A stretch of 52,562 bases of DNA from Burkholderia singularis (GCF_900176645.1 NZ_FXAN01000057.1:1-52562), one strand, 5' to 3'; positions 1-11,531 are shown, numbered from the stretch's first letter. Numbers and translations are program-made. Notes: a model not told the origin generated them from the letters alone.

Positions 1-1
1 C

Positions 2-1216
2 GGCACCAGCGCGGCGGCGGCCGCCGCCATGGCCGCCGCGCATGCCGCGCAAGCGAACGCCGCCGCATTGAGCGCCGCCGACGACGCCGATCTCGATTTG
101 CCGAGCCTGACCGCGCACGAGGCGGCGGCCGGCCGCCGGACTTGGCGCCCCGGTTCGGGCGCGCCGACGAACGGCGAAGCCGATTCGATGTACGAACGCT
201 CGAAACTGAACCCGGTGCTCACGTTCGACAATTTCGTGACCGGCAAGGCGAACCAGCTCGCGCGGGCGGCGGCGATCCAGGTCGCCGACAATCCCGGCGT
301 CTCGTACAACCCGCTGTTCCTGTACGGCGGCGTCGGCCTCGGCAAGACCCACCTGATCCACGCGATCGGCAACCAATTGCTGCTCGACAAGGCAGGCGCG
401 CGCATTCGCTACATCCACGCGGAACAATACGTGTCCGACGTCGTGAAGGCATACCAGCGCAAAGCGTTCGACGATTTCAAGCGCTACTACCATTCGCTCG
501 ACCTGCTGCTGATCGACGATATCCAATTCTTCTCGGGCAAATCGCGCACGCAGGAGGAGTTCTTCTACGCATTCGAAGCGCTCGTCGCGAACAAGGCGCA
601 GGTGATCATCACGAGCGATACGTACCCGAAGGAAATCTCCGGCATCGACGATCGCCTGATCTCGCGCTTCGACTCCGGGCTGACCGTCGCGATCGAGCCG
701 CCCGAACTCGAAATGCGCGTCGCGATCCTGATGAGAAAGGCGCAGTCCGAGGGCGTGAACCTGTCGGAGGACGTCGCGTTTTTCGTCGCGAAGCATCTGC
801 GCTCGAACGTGCGCGAGCTGGAGGGAGCGCTGCGCAAGATCCTTGCGTATTCGAAATTCCACGGCCGCGAGATCACGATCGAGTTGACCAAGGAAGCACT
901 GAAGGATCTGCTCACCGTGCAGAACCGGCAGATTTCGGTCGAGAACATTCAGAAAACCGTCGCCGATTTCTACAACATCAAGGTCGCCGACATGTATTCG
1001 AAAAAGCGCCCGGCGAACATCGCGCGGCCGCGGCAGATCGCGATGTACCTCGCGAAGGAGCTCACGCAGAAGAGCCTGCCCGAGATCGGCGAGCTGTTCG
1101 GCGGACGCGACCATACGACCGTGCTGCATGCGGTGCGCAAGATCGCCGACGAGCGCGGCAAGGACGCGCAACTCAATCACGAGCTGCACGTGCTCGAGCA
1201 GACACTGAAGGGATGA
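2..1216 (+). CDS. dnaA: Chromosomal replication initiator DnaA (5' end missing)
   Basis: DnaA is the AAA+ ATPase that opens the replication origin and also regulates transcription. The reading frame is open from base 2, so the true start and N-terminal domain I lie before the window; 404 residues are visible. They begin with an alanine-rich linker (domain II). Domain III carries Walker [10 protein letters not shown] and Walker [10 protein letters not shown]. Domain IV ends the protein with the DNA-binding signature around [15 protein letters not shown]. The ATG at 29 falls inside the linker and is not the real start. The gene is followed by dnaN and gyrB in the order usual near oriC. No clear DnaA-box cluster was seen in the visible part. 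Confidence 0.97.
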   Translation, partial: GTSAAAAAAMAAAHAAQANAAALSAADDADLDLPSLTAHEAAAGRRTWRPGSGAPTNGEADSMYERSKLNPVLTFDNFVTGKANQLARAAAIQVADNPGVSYNPLFLYGGVGLGKTHLIHAIGNQLLLDKAGARIRYIHAEQYVSDVVKAYQRKAFDDFKRYYHSLDLLLIDDIQFFSGKSRTQEEFFYAFEALVANKAQVIITSDTYPKEISGIDDRLISRFDSGLTVAIEPPELEMRVAILMRKAQSEGVNLSEDVAFFVAKHLRSNVRELEGALRKILAYSKFHGREITIELTKEALKDLLTVQNRQISVENIQKTVADFYNIKVADMYSKKRPANIARPRQIAMYLAKELTQKSLPEIGELFGGRDHTTVLHAVRKIADERGKDAQLNHELHVLEQTLKG

Positions 1217-1246
1217 CGCGCGGATCGCCCGGCTTGATAAGCGCAA

Positions 1247-1280
1247 AACCGCCCCAATTTAAAAGGGGCGGTTCGGTTTT
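1247..1280 (+). terminator. Hairpin after dnaA
   Basis: The arms AACCGCCCC (1247-1255) and GGGGCGGTT (1265-1273) form a perfect 9-bp stem with a 9-base A/T loop. CGGTTTT follows. The U tract is interrupted, so this may be a partial terminator or attenuator between dnaA and dnaN. Confidence 0.6.
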
Positions 1281-1381
1281 GAGGCACAATACTGGTTTGA
1301 CCGCCTCCCGGCGGCGGGCCGCCTGCCCGTCCGGACAGGCGCTGCGGGGCTTGCAGGCCGTTATTTGAACGAAGGAACTCT

Positions 1382-2485
1382 ATGCAACTGGTCAAGACCG
1401 AACGAGACACCCTCCTAAGGCCGCTGCAAACCGTGAGCGGTATCGTCGAACGCCGCCACACGTTGCCGATCCTCGCCAATCTGCTGATCACGAAGAGCGG
1501 CTCGGACGTGTCGTTTCTGTCGACCGACCTCGAACTCCAGATCACCACGCGCGCCGATTTCGGCGTCGGCGGCGATCAGGTGGCGACCACCGTCGCGGCG
1601 CGCAAGCTGCTCGACATCCTGCGCGCGATGCCGGACGGCCAGGTCACGCTGACGCTCGCGGACAAGCGCCTGACCGTGCAATCCGGCAAGAGCCGCTTTG
1701 CGCTGCAAACGCTCGCCGCCGACGAATTTCCGACCGTGGCGCAAGCGAAGGATTTCGGCGCGAGCCTGAGCGTGCCGCAAAAAGCATTCCGTCAGTTGCT
1801 CGGGATGGTGCATTTCGCGATGGCGCAGCAGGACATTCGCTATTACCTGAACGGAATGCTGCTCGTCGTCGACGGCGACCGGCTGATGGCGGTGGCGACC
1901 GACGGTCACCGCCTCGCGTACTCGTCGATGAAGATCGAAGGCTCGTTCGGCCGCCAGGAAGTGATCGTGCCGCGCAAGACGATTCTCGAACTGCAGCGCC
2001 TGCTCGAGGATATCGACGACACCGTCAAGATCGACATCGCGCAGACGCAGGCGAAATTCACGTTCGGCCAGGTCGAACTCGTCTCGAAGCTCGTCGAGGG
2101 CAAATTCCCCGACTTCCAGCGCGTGATCCCGAAGGCCCACAAGAACACGTTCGAGATCGGCCGCGAGGAGTTGCAGCGTTCGCTGCAGCGCGCGGCCATC
2201 CTGACGTCCGACAAGTTCAAGGGCGTGCGCTGCATCGTCGCGCCCGGCCAGTTGAAAATCATGTCGACGAACGCCGACCAGGAGGAAGCGCAGGAGGAAC
2301 TGGAAATCGCCTACCAGGGCGATACGGTCGACATCGGCTTCAACGTCACGTATCTGCTCGACGTGCTCGCGAACCTGAAGGTCGACACCGTGCAGGTGAG
2401 CCTCGGCGACGCAAGCTCGAGCGCGCTCATCACCGTGCCTGAGAACGACGAATTCAAGTACGTCGTGATGCCGATGCGCATTTGA
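1382..2485 (+). CDS. dnaN: DNA polymerase III beta subunit (sliding clamp)
   Basis: The product is the ring-shaped processivity clamp that tethers DNA polymerase III to DNA. It has 367 residues, the usual length, and begins MQLVKTERDTLL, with the family motif around RRHTLPILANLL. The protein ends in VMPMRI, typical of DnaN C-termini (MPMRL/I). An AAGGAA ribosome site lies just upstream of the ATG. The gene sits between dnaA and gyrB, as in most bacteria, and hairpins on both sides suggest it can be expressed separately. Confidence 0.98.
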   Translation: MQLVKTERDTLLRPLQTVSGIVERRHTLPILANLLITKSGSDVSFLSTDLELQITTRADFGVGGDQVATTVAARKLLDILRAMPDGQVTLTLADKRLTVQSGKSRFALQTLAADEFPTVAQAKDFGASLSVPQKAFRQLLGMVHFAMAQQDIRYYLNGMLLVVDGDRLMAVATDGHRLAYSSMKIEGSFGRQEVIVPRKTILELQRLLEDIDDTVKIDIAQTQAKFTFGQVELVSKLVEGKFPDFQRVIPKAHKNTFEIGREELQRSLQRAAILTSDKFKGVRCIVAPGQLKIMSTNADQEEAQEELEIAYQGDTVDIGFNVTYLLDVLANLKVDTVQVSLGDASSSALITVPENDEFKYVVMPMRI

Positions 2486-2509
2486 GCGCGCGCGACTGAC
2501 CGATATACC

Positions 2510-2538
2510 AAGGGGCGGCAAGCCCCTTTGGCGTTTTT
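2510..2538 (+). terminator. Rho-independent terminator after dnaN
   Basis: The stem AAGGGGC (2510-2516) / GCCCCTT (2522-2528) has a 5-base loop and is followed by TGGCGTTTTT. The position, 25 bases after the dnaN stop, fits a terminator before gyrB. Confidence 0.75.
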
Positions 2539-2550
2539 ATGGCGATTTGA

Positions 2551-5070
<2,520 letters not shown>

Positions 5071-5119
5071 GGGGGGCGTCGCTCGTAAGCATCCCAACTG
5101 ATCCCTTCGGTCCTCCACG

Positions 5120-5156
5120 AAACAAAAAGCGCCGCCAAGCGGCGCTTTTTGTTTTT
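5120..5156. terminator. Bidirectional terminator between gyrB and the flavin reductase gene
   Basis: A perfect 16-bp stem (5120-5135 with 5139-5154) encloses a 3-base loop. It has an A tract on the left and a T tract on the right, so it can end transcription from both convergent genes. Confidence 0.88.
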
Positions 5157-5169
5157 CGATCCCCCCTCG

Positions 5170-5775
5170 CTACGCCTCTCCCCCCGACTCGGCCGCCTCA
5201 TTCGCATGGGCCGACAGCGGTTCGCCGATCGCATAGAAATGGCCGCCCGCGACATGATGCAGGCTCCGCCATGCCGGCCCCGCGCGCTCGAAGCGCCAGT
5301 GACCATCCCGAAACACGCGCGTGTCGGACCATGCATCGACGATCTCGCCAATGAACAAGTCATAAGCCTGCTGGTTATGAGGCTCGGGGATAAGCTTGCA
5401 TGCGAGCCACGCCGCGCAGCCCGCGACGAACGGCAACGCGTGACCGTCGATGTCGAACAGCGTGACACCCGCCTGTTGCAGCTTGCCCGGCTCATCCATC
5501 GCACTTACGGTGCCGACTTCATGCGTCAGCCGCAATTGCGCGGCCGTCGGCACCTGAATCGCGAACAAGCCACTCTGCTCGATAAGCGCGCGCGTTTTCG
5601 TCGCCTTGTCCAGCACGACCGTCAGCTTGGGCGGAGAGAAATCCAGGGCGCACGCCCATGCTGCGGCCATCACGTTATCCACGCCCTCGTGACGGGCCGA
5701 TACGAGCACGGTCGGCCCGTGATTGATGAGCCGGTAGGCCTTGGCCAACTCGACTCGGGCGATATGGCTGTTCAT
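5170..5775 (-). CDS. Flavin reductase family / FMN-binding split-barrel protein
   Basis: This 201-residue soluble protein resembles the flavin-reductase-like (flavoredoxin, DUF447-like) family. Members bind FMN and reduce flavins or act as partners of oxygenases. The N-terminal half contains the family pattern HGPTVLVSARHEGVDNVMAAAW and then DFSPPKLTVVLDKATKTRALIE, where the flavin phosphate usually binds. A GAGGAG ribosome site precedes the ATG. It is transcribed toward gyrB and away from the AT-rich gap. It could supply reduced flavin to a neighbouring oxidative pathway, but nothing in the sequence ties it to the adjacent cluster, and the substrate is unknown. Confidence 0.85.
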   Translation of the reverse strand: MNSHIARVELAKAYRLINHGPTVLVSARHEGVDNVMAAAWACALDFSPPKLTVVLDKATKTRALIEQSGLFAIQVPTAAQLRLTHEVGTVSAMDEPGKLQQAGVTLFDIDGHALPFVAGCAAWLACKLIPEPHNQQAYDLFIGEIVDAWSDTRVFRDGHWRFERAGPAWRSLHHVAGGHFYAIGEPLSAHANEAAESGGEA

Positions 5776-6320
5776 TCACACTCCTCAAGAACGGGGCGCT
5801 TTTCAGATAAACATCCGGCTAATCGATGCGCCCTCAGCCGTTCATTATTGCACGCCGGCCTGTATCGTTTTGTATGAAACACGCGCTCCATTCTGGTGCA
5901 AACGGACTAATTCATCGAAGCTTCATGTCGCCATTCAATCTAAATATTAAATGGCTGCCAAAATAAATCGGCATATCCAGCAACGCACCGATTCGACGGT
6001 GCCATATACCTTCGGATATCTTCACCAAGTCGTTCAAATGAATATTATGAGCGACATGGTTTCATCAACGCCAACAGATAAGAGCAATAACGCAAACTCG
6101 CATTGAAACGGGCAATTCCCGCATTTGCCTCAATTTCGGCGAGTATGCAAATCAAACAAAAAAACATATCGAGGCTCTCGAAAGAGTCCAGGTACATCAG
6201 CCAGCCACACTTCGATAAGCGAGGTATTTCTATTCGAGTTGTCCCTGCAATAGCGCGGTCGTCGACCGTTTATCCATTTCACTGAATTTTATTTTCCCGC
6301 GATCGTCTCTGGAGGCATCC
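5776..6320. other. AT-rich gene-free interval before the biosynthetic-type region
   Basis: These 545 bases are clearly richer in A and T than the flanks. Short open frames at 5741-5950 and 6103-6285 show no recognisable protein features and lack good ribosome sites. The interval must hold the promoter of the downstream diiron oxidase gene, and the low GC suggests an acquisition boundary. I could not assign a specific operator. Confidence 0.6.
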
Positions 6321-7070
6321 ATGAACCGAGTCCGCAATTCCGGCATCACGCATCCCGCACCGTTCTTCTCCGAATCGGAAAGCCTGGAACGCAAAGCGAA
6401 AATCGACCGATATCTCGATAAAAAAATGGAGGAATGGCGTCAGTCGATTCCCTATGCGTCGCACATGAAAGACAAAAATATCAACATGAATTACTACCGT
6501 CGCACGCTGATCGAGCACGTGTGGCGCATTCGCCTGTCGCGAGCGAGCCAGGCCAAGGCCATCTATAAGATCGCGCAGATCTCTCCGGCTGCCGCACAAG
6601 ACTATGCGCATTATCAGGCCGACGAAATGCTGCACGACAAGCTCTACATCCGCGATTGCGAAGCAGCCGGCGTGTCGATCGAGGAAATCCTGAATACCGA
6701 GCCTTATCTGTCGACCAAACTTTTTGAAGGCTTTTTTTATTACACCCTCGAACACGAACACCCGATGGCGCCGGTGGTATCGAACTACCTCGTCGAATAT
6801 ACGCAGGCCAAGCTGCAGCCGGACATCGTGAAGAATCTCAAATCCACGCTCGGCCACGATCTGATCAAGGGGCAGGAGGCGCATCTCGTCGTCGACACGC
6901 GAGACGACCATTCGCTGGAAATGTGGAAGATCCTCAATCAACTCATTCTCAGCGAGGAGGATTACGAGGCCGTATTCAAGTACATCGACGATGTACAGGA
7001 AATCCTCGCCATGTTCTTCCGCGAAATCTACGAAGACACGGTATTGGCACCGCAAAAATCCGCTGCGTGA
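6321..7070 (+). CDS. Heme-oxygenase-like diiron oxidase (TenA/HDO-type, iron-containing redox enzyme)
   Basis: This 249-residue all-helical protein has the pattern of the heme-oxygenase-like domain oxidases, whose known members use a dinuclear iron centre for N-oxygenation, desaturation or C-C cleavage. Candidate ligands are E102 and H105 in DEMLHDKLYIRDCEAAG, and the C-terminal set around E186, H188, D192, D196 and H197 in QEAHLVVDTRDDHSLEMW. A GGAGG site lies 6 bases before the ATG. It is the first gene of the plus-strand arm with the EPSP-synthase-like gene and a LuxR-type gene. Substrate unknown. A PQQ/TenA-like non-oxidative role is less likely, given the His/Asp/Glu pattern. Confidence 0.75.
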   Translation: MNRVRNSGITHPAPFFSESESLERKAKIDRYLDKKMEEWRQSIPYASHMKDKNINMNYYRRTLIEHVWRIRLSRASQAKAIYKIAQISPAAAQDYAHYQADEMLHDKLYIRDCEAAGVSIEEILNTEPYLSTKLFEGFFYYTLEHEHPMAPVVSNYLVEYTQAKLQPDIVKNLKSTLGHDLIKGQEAHLVVDTRDDHSLEMWKILNQLILSEEDYEAVFKYIDDVQEILAMFFREIYEDTVLAPQKSAA

Positions 7071-7220
7071 CCGCCAGCGCCGACGCGTAGCATCCCGGAT
7101 GCCGGCGTGCCGGCGCCGCTCTTGCCGCCTGTCGATGGTTCGGCAGGCGGATCATGTATGTATCCCCGGAACCGATTCCTCATTTCACGATCCGCAGAAT
7201 TCAGATCATTTGGAGGGAAT

Positions 7221-8567
7221 ATGTATTTGCGTGTCGAACCGATTAAGACGTTGGGGCGGAATATGAGGGTGCCCGCCTCGAAACCGGAAACGCAGCGCGC
7301 CATCATCGCCGCGAGTCTCGCCCAGGGTATCTCGACCGTGCGCAACGACTTGCGCTGCGTAGAAACGGAAACCATGAAAACCGCTTGTCGCAAGCTGGGC
7401 GCGACGATCGACGAAACCGCGGGTGCGCTGACGATCACCGGCACCGGCGGCCGCTTCAGCAACGACGTCCACGTCATCGACGCGCAAGGCTCCGGGCTCG
7501 TATTCCGCACGATGATGGCATTGAGCAGCATGCGCGGCATTCCGACGATTCTCACGGGCGATGCCACGCTGCGTCGGCGCGTCATGAAACCGCTGTTCGA
7601 TGCGCTGCATGTGCTCGGCGCGAACTTCACCTATCTCGGCGACGAAGGCAAGGCTCCCGTGATCAATTGGGGCAAGGCGCTCGACGGCTCGCACTGCACG
7701 CTAGCGGGCGACATCAGCTCGCAGTTCGTCACCGCGCTGCTCATGACGGCTCCGCTCGCGCAACGCAGCATCGACATCCGGATGACGCCGCCTGTCCTCT
7801 CCCAATCGTATATCGATCAAACACTCGACTTCATGAAGCTCGCGGGGCTCGACGTACAAGCCAGCCCCGACTACACCGCCTACCGCGTGTCGCCCGGAGC
7901 GTACCGGGCATTCGACACGCACATCAACGCCGACTTCACTTCGCTTTCCTATCTTCTGATGGCTTGCGCGCTTTTTCCCGGCGCCTATCGGATTGCCGGC
8001 ATCCAGCAAGAAACGCTGCAAGGTGAAAAACTCTTCATCGACATCGTCGAGGCGCTCGGCGTGCGGCTGCGCTACGCGCCCGGCCACATACTCGAAGTCG
8101 ATAGCTCGAATGCCGGCCTCGAAGGCAATTTCGAGTTTGACGTCAGCAGCGGCCCCAACATCATTCCGACACTCGTCGCGCTGAGCCTTTTCGTCAAAGG
8201 CAAGCTGACCGTGCGGGGCGGCTCGGTCACGCGGTTTCACAAATCGTCGCGCATCGAATCGATGGTTGGCGAAGTCCGCAAGCTCGGCGCGGACATCGAG
8301 ATCATCCGGCATCCGGACGGTCATACGGACGGCTTCGTCACACGCGGCAGGGACCGTTATGCGGGCGGGATTTCGCTTAGCAGCTGCGGTGATCACCGGA
8401 ACTTCATGTCGCTGTTCGTCGCGGCATTGCGTTTTGACAATGCGTGCAACCTCGACGGCTATGCCGACGTGTCGTGCTCATTTCCGGATTTCATCGATCA
8501 GTTCCGCAAACTCGGCGTGGAAAGTCTTGCTGCAAACCATTACTACGTTGCAGCCGCGGACGAATGA
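7221..8567 (+). CDS. EPSP synthase-fold (AroA-like) enolpyruvyltransferase with altered active site
   Basis: The 448-residue protein aligns along its length with AroA, which joins phosphoenolpyruvate to shikimate-3-phosphate. The Lys-containing opening motif VPASKPETQR, the GDISSQFVTALLMTAPLA motif (AroA Ser-Ser-Gln) and DHR near the end are retained. By eye, the equivalents of E. coli Arg124 (Thr), Asp313 (Asn in SGPNIIPT), Lys340-Glu341 (His-Lys in RFHKSSR) and Lys411 (Cys in VSCSFPD) are replaced. Normal shikimate chemistry therefore seems unlikely. I chose the ATG at 7221 because GGAGGGA sits just upstream and homology starts there; an in-frame ATG at 7107 would add a non-homologous leader. 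It probably belongs to the plus-strand arm with the diiron oxidase gene. Confidence 0.85.
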   Translation: MYLRVEPIKTLGRNMRVPASKPETQRAIIAASLAQGISTVRNDLRCVETETMKTACRKLGATIDETAGALTITGTGGRFSNDVHVIDAQGSGLVFRTMMALSSMRGIPTILTGDATLRRRVMKPLFDALHVLGANFTYLGDEGKAPVINWGKALDGSHCTLAGDISSQFVTALLMTAPLAQRSIDIRMTPPVLSQSYIDQTLDFMKLAGLDVQASPDYTAYRVSPGAYRAFDTHINADFTSLSYLLMACALFPGAYRIAGIQQETLQGEKLFIDIVEALGVRLRYAPGHILEVDSSNAGLEGNFEFDVSSGPNIIPTLVALSLFVKGKLTVRGGSVTRFHKSSRIESMVGEVRKLGADIEIIRHPDGHTDGFVTRGRDRYAGGISLSSCGDHRNFMSLFVAALRFDNACNLDGYADVSCSFPDFIDQFRKLGVESLAANHYYVAAADE

Positions 8568-8632
8568 ATCGAAGTCGTCGGACGACGCCTCGCGCGTCGT
8601 CATACTTCCTTCCCACCACCTTGGAGATTCCA

Positions 8633-9025
8633 GTGGACAAGCGATTCAAACTCGAAAGCAGCGCTACGCAAGCGTCGCAGGCCGGCAATCGCGCTCGATC
8701 GCAATCCTGCACGATGCCATTGGAAAGTTCGTGCACACCCGCCAAGCCCATCTGGCAATCCGCTTTGCAGCCGATGCTGGATAACGAATCCGGCCACGCG
8801 CCTCCCAAACTGTCGTCCCGGCAGCAGCAAATCCTGATTTACATCATCCGTGGCTATCAAAATAAAGCGATTGCCCATCTGCTCGGCATCGAAATCGTCA
8901 CGGTCAAGATGCATATCGGCGTACTGTTCAAAAAGCTGGGCGTCCGAAACCGCACCACGGCGGCCGTGCGCGGCATCGATCTCATCCGCGAAAGAGCGGA
9001 CAAAGCATCGACCAACGCATATTGA
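8633..9025 (+). CDS. Short orphan LuxR/NarL-type HTH regulator
   Basis: About 130 residues. The C-terminal half is a LuxR-type helix-turn-helix: LSSRQQQILIYIIRGYQNKA, then LLGIEIVTVKMHIGVLFKKLGV, then RTTAAVRG. The N-terminal half is short and lacks a receiver or autoinducer-binding domain, so it is a stand-alone DNA-binding protein. I prefer the GTG at 8633, preceded by TTGGAGA at good spacing; longer upstream readings run into the 3' end of the preceding gene. Its position suggests it regulates the surrounding locus, which is inference. Target sites were not identified. Confidence 0.8.
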   Translation: MDKRFKLESSATQASQAGNRARSQSCTMPLESSCTPAKPIWQSALQPMLDNESGHAPPKLSSRQQQILIYIIRGYQNKAIAHLLGIEIVTVKMHIGVLFKKLGVRNRTTAAVRGIDLIRERADKASTNAY

Positions 9026-9327
9026 ACTGCCAGGGGCATCTCGAGTCATCTGCTGGCAGCGCATGCGGTTCCGCGCATTTCTTCGAAAAAATCAAATTGC
9101 CCGCGTTACTGCCCGGCTTTGCGCCGTATCGCCGGAACGGGCGCGCCTGGATGCGTCCGTTTCCGGCGCCGTGAATGGCGGATATCGGACGGCCCGCATG
9201 GGTCCGGCCACCGGTTGCTTTGCCACAGCGGCCTGAACGGACCGGAGGCGGCCGTACAAGCCGCATCCCATATCAACGATCGCGCGTGCCGCCGCTGCGC
9301 GGCGTGGCGCTCGCCATCGCGCGGCAT
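9026..9327. other. Gene-free interval between convergent genes
   Basis: About 300 GC-rich bases with no convincing gene. It holds a CTGCCAG (9027-9033) / CTGGCAG (9053-9059) inverted repeat just after the LuxR-type gene, without a T tract. It may be a weak stem-loop. Confidence 0.4.
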
Positions 9328-10413
9328 TCACGCGATCCGATAGCGGGCCAGTGCCGATTGATCCCATTCGACGCCGCTTCCCGGCGTGTCGTTCGGCATC
9401 GCGTTGCCGTCGACGATCCGCATCGGTTCAGCCAGCACGAGATCGGCATAATCGTAATACTGCAGCCAGTGCGCGGTCGGCGTAACCGCCATCAAGTGCG
9501 CGCTGAATTCCTGATAGTTATGCGTGCTCACCGATAGCGACGCCGCATCGGCCAACGCCGCGCCTTGCATCCAGCGCGAGACGCCGCCGATCTTCATCAG
9601 ATCGAACATCAACAGATCGGATGCGCCAGCCGCAATGCATTTGCCAAGCTCGTTCGTCCCAAAGCAGTTCTCGCCCATCTGAATCGGCGTGATTGTCTCG
9701 CGCGCGATGCGCGCGTGTCCCGCATAGTCGTCCTGCCGAGTCGGCTCCTCGATCCAGCCCAGCCCGAACGAATCGAGCGCCCTGCAGCGGCGAATCGCCT
9801 CGTCCACCGTCAACCCCTGGTTGTAGTCGACGCACAGCATCGACTTCGTGCCGAGCACGGATTTCACTGCGGCCACCACCTCGAGATCCTGTTCGAGCGA
9901 AATATGGCCGAGCTTGATTTTCATCGCCCGAAAGCCGCGCTCCAGCGATTGCTCCGCGAGCCGGCAACTGGCGTCGACACCGAGCATCCCGATGCTCGAA
10001 TACGCGGGAATCGGCTGCGGCGCGCCGCCGAGCGCGCGGGACAACGGAACGCCCAATGCGCGAGCATGCGCATCCCAAAGCGCCATCTCGACGCCGGCCA
10101 CCGCCATGCTGACCAGCCCCGTATTGCCGACCAGATGAAAATGCGATTCGAGCAGATCGCGCGTATCGAGCGCAATAAGCTGCTTGCCTTGCAGCAGCTC
10201 GCCGAACGATGCGATCAGCGTCGACAGCGGTTTGAGAACGAGTGGGGTGAATACGAACAGATACGCGTGCCCCATGACGCCCTGCTCGGTGTGCAGATCG
10301 ATCAGCACGAACGGCGCATCCGCAATCAAGCCGCTTGCCGTGCGGATCGGGTTCGACATCGGCAACCTGACGGCAGTGACCGTCAATTCGCGAAACGTCA
10401 ACGCAGACGACAT
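9328..10413 (-). CDS. Mandelate racemase-like enolase-superfamily enzyme
   Basis: At 361 residues it matches Pseudomonas mandelate racemase in length and nearly every signature. Visible are the KxK motif (AMKIKLGH), metal ligands in VDYNQGL, IEEPT and MGENCFG, then MKIGGVSRW, and the His and Glu of STHNYQEFSAHL. The His-Asp dyad on the second face, with KxK on the other, is the mandelate racemase subgroup arrangement rather than the dipeptide-epimerase one. It probably abstracts an alpha proton from a 2-hydroxy acid, giving racemisation or dehydration. A GGGAGAGAG site precedes the ATG. It is the last gene of a minus-strand set with the EamA transporter and lipocalin-like gene, opposite a LysR regulator. 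Confidence 0.88.
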   Translation of the reverse strand: MSSALTFRELTVTAVRLPMSNPIRTASGLIADAPFVLIDLHTEQGVMGHAYLFVFTPLVLKPLSTLIASFGELLQGKQLIALDTRDLLESHFHLVGNTGLVSMAVAGVEMALWDAHARALGVPLSRALGGAPQPIPAYSSIGMLGVDASCRLAEQSLERGFRAMKIKLGHISLEQDLEVVAAVKSVLGTKSMLCVDYNQGLTVDEAIRRCRALDSFGLGWIEEPTRQDDYAGHARIARETITPIQMGENCFGTNELGKCIAAGASDLLMFDLMKIGGVSRWMQGAALADAASLSVSTHNYQEFSAHLMAVTPTAHWLQYYDYADLVLAEPMRIVDGNAMPNDTPGSGVEWDQSALARYRIA

Positions 10414-10491
10414 GAACTCTCTCCCTATCGATGCAGCTTCGGTTCAGGCCCGGCGACGGGCGCCGCCGGCCAATCGCGGCCGCTTACAGCG

Positions 10492-11430
10492 TCAGAATTG
10501 CGCGCACACGACAATCAGCCCGGACGTCACGAGTGTCAGCCCCCAACGCTCGAGCATGCCGAGCTTCTCGCGCATCAGCTTGCGAGACACCAGATAACTG
10601 AACAGCACCTCGACCAGCCCGAGCGTGCGCACGTCCGCCGCGCCGTGAAGCGCAAGCGCGGTCAATTCGCCGATGGTCGCCAGCGCGCCGACCGTTCCGA
10701 CCGTCAACGAAAAACGCCAGATCCGAACGATCGCGAGCAATCCGGCGCGATTCGCCAGCAGCAGATATCCGCCCAGCACGACCGACTGAATCAACTGCGC
10801 CCACAGCACGCCCCACGCGCCGTTCATCCACGGCGTCACGCCCGGCTGATGCAAGGCCGCCGCGCGATAGCCGACCGCCATCAACGCAAACGCCGCGCCC
10901 GCGCCCAACCCATAAACGGCCGATAAACCGAACCCGCCGCCCACGTCCGTCGCACGCCGCCCCGGTCCCGAATAGGTCAGCAAGACAACGCCCAGCATCG
11001 CGATCAACATGCCCAGCATCGAAAGTCCGCCCGGCACTTCATGCAGCACCAGCAGCGAAACCAGCGCCACTTGCAACGGTTCGGTTTTCGAGAACGCTAC
11101 CGCCACGACGAAGTTGCGCTGCTTCATCGCCATCAACAACAACGCGGTCCCGCCCAACTGCGCGAGCGCCCCCAGCGTCAACCACCCCGCCCACGCCGCC
11201 GTTACCGCAGGCAGCGTGCCCCCCATGCGCGATAACAACAGCACCCATAGCAGCGAAAACGGCAGGCCGTACAGAAACCGCACGAGCGTTGCAGGCAACG
11301 TCCCGGCCTGCTCGGTCAAGCTGCGCTGGGCGGCATTGCGCACGGTGCGTCCAAACGCTGCGCACAAGACGATCGGCACCCAGGCCCACTCCCATACAGT
11401 CGACGCAAGCAACGGCACCTCCATAGTCAT
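10492..11430 (-). CDS. EamA/DMT-family transporter
   Basis: A 312-residue inner-membrane protein with about ten hydrophobic segments and the two-fold repeat of the drug/metabolite transporter superfamily. Signs include the early RNAAQRSL and FLYGLPFSLLWVLLL segments and a second half ending in WGLTLVTSGLIVV. Such proteins move small metabolites, often exporting amino acids or their analogues. It lies between the lipocalin-like and mandelate-racemase-like genes, all on the minus strand, so it may carry the racemase substrate or product. It could also serve the flanking biosynthetic-type operons. Confidence 0.85.
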   Translation of the reverse strand: MTMEVPLLASTVWEWAWVPIVLCAAFGRTVRNAAQRSLTEQAGTLPATLVRFLYGLPFSLLWVLLLSRMGGTLPAVTAAWAGWLTLGALAQLGGTALLLMAMKQRNFVVAVAFSKTEPLQVALVSLLVLHEVPGGLSMLGMLIAMLGVVLLTYSGPGRRATDVGGGFGLSAVYGLGAGAAFALMAVGYRAAALHQPGVTPWMNGAWGVLWAQLIQSVVLGGYLLLANRAGLLAIVRIWRFSLTVGTVGALATIGELTALALHGAADVRTLGLVEVLFSYLVSRKLMREKLGMLERWGLTLVTSGLIVVCAQF

Positions 11431-11531
11431 CCGAATCGCATCGCCGGCGGACTAAGAAGCTGAATCGCTCCTGCGCCGACGCTCCGTACCCGCGCGAGCC
11501 GCGCGGACCATGCCACGTGCTGCCGGCGCGT

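Noticed and set aside
1217..1381. An origin of replication between dnaA and dnaN
   Set aside because: No DnaA-box cluster or AT-rich unwinding region was seen here; the origin is more likely upstream of dnaA, outside the window.
1415..2521. A 368-residue minus-strand frame opposite dnaN
   Set aside because: An antisense shadow of dnaN with no recognisable motif.
6103..6285. A 60-residue open frame before the diiron oxidase gene
   Set aside because: Short, with no ribosome site or motif, and inside the AT-rich intergenic region.
7107..7220. An upstream in-frame start for the EPSPS-like gene
   Set aside because: The added residues do not match the family, and a strong GGAGGGA lies before the ATG at 7221.
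9027..9059. CTGCCAG / CTGGCAG as a lux box
   Set aside because: The arms are 19 bases apart, far wider than a lux box, and the site follows rather than precedes genes.
9328..10413. Calling the enolase-superfamily gene a DgcA dipeptide epimerase, partner of the DUF1611 gene
   Set aside because: The active site has the mandelate racemase His-Asp arrangement (STHNYQEFSAHL), not the lysine pair of dipeptide epimerases.
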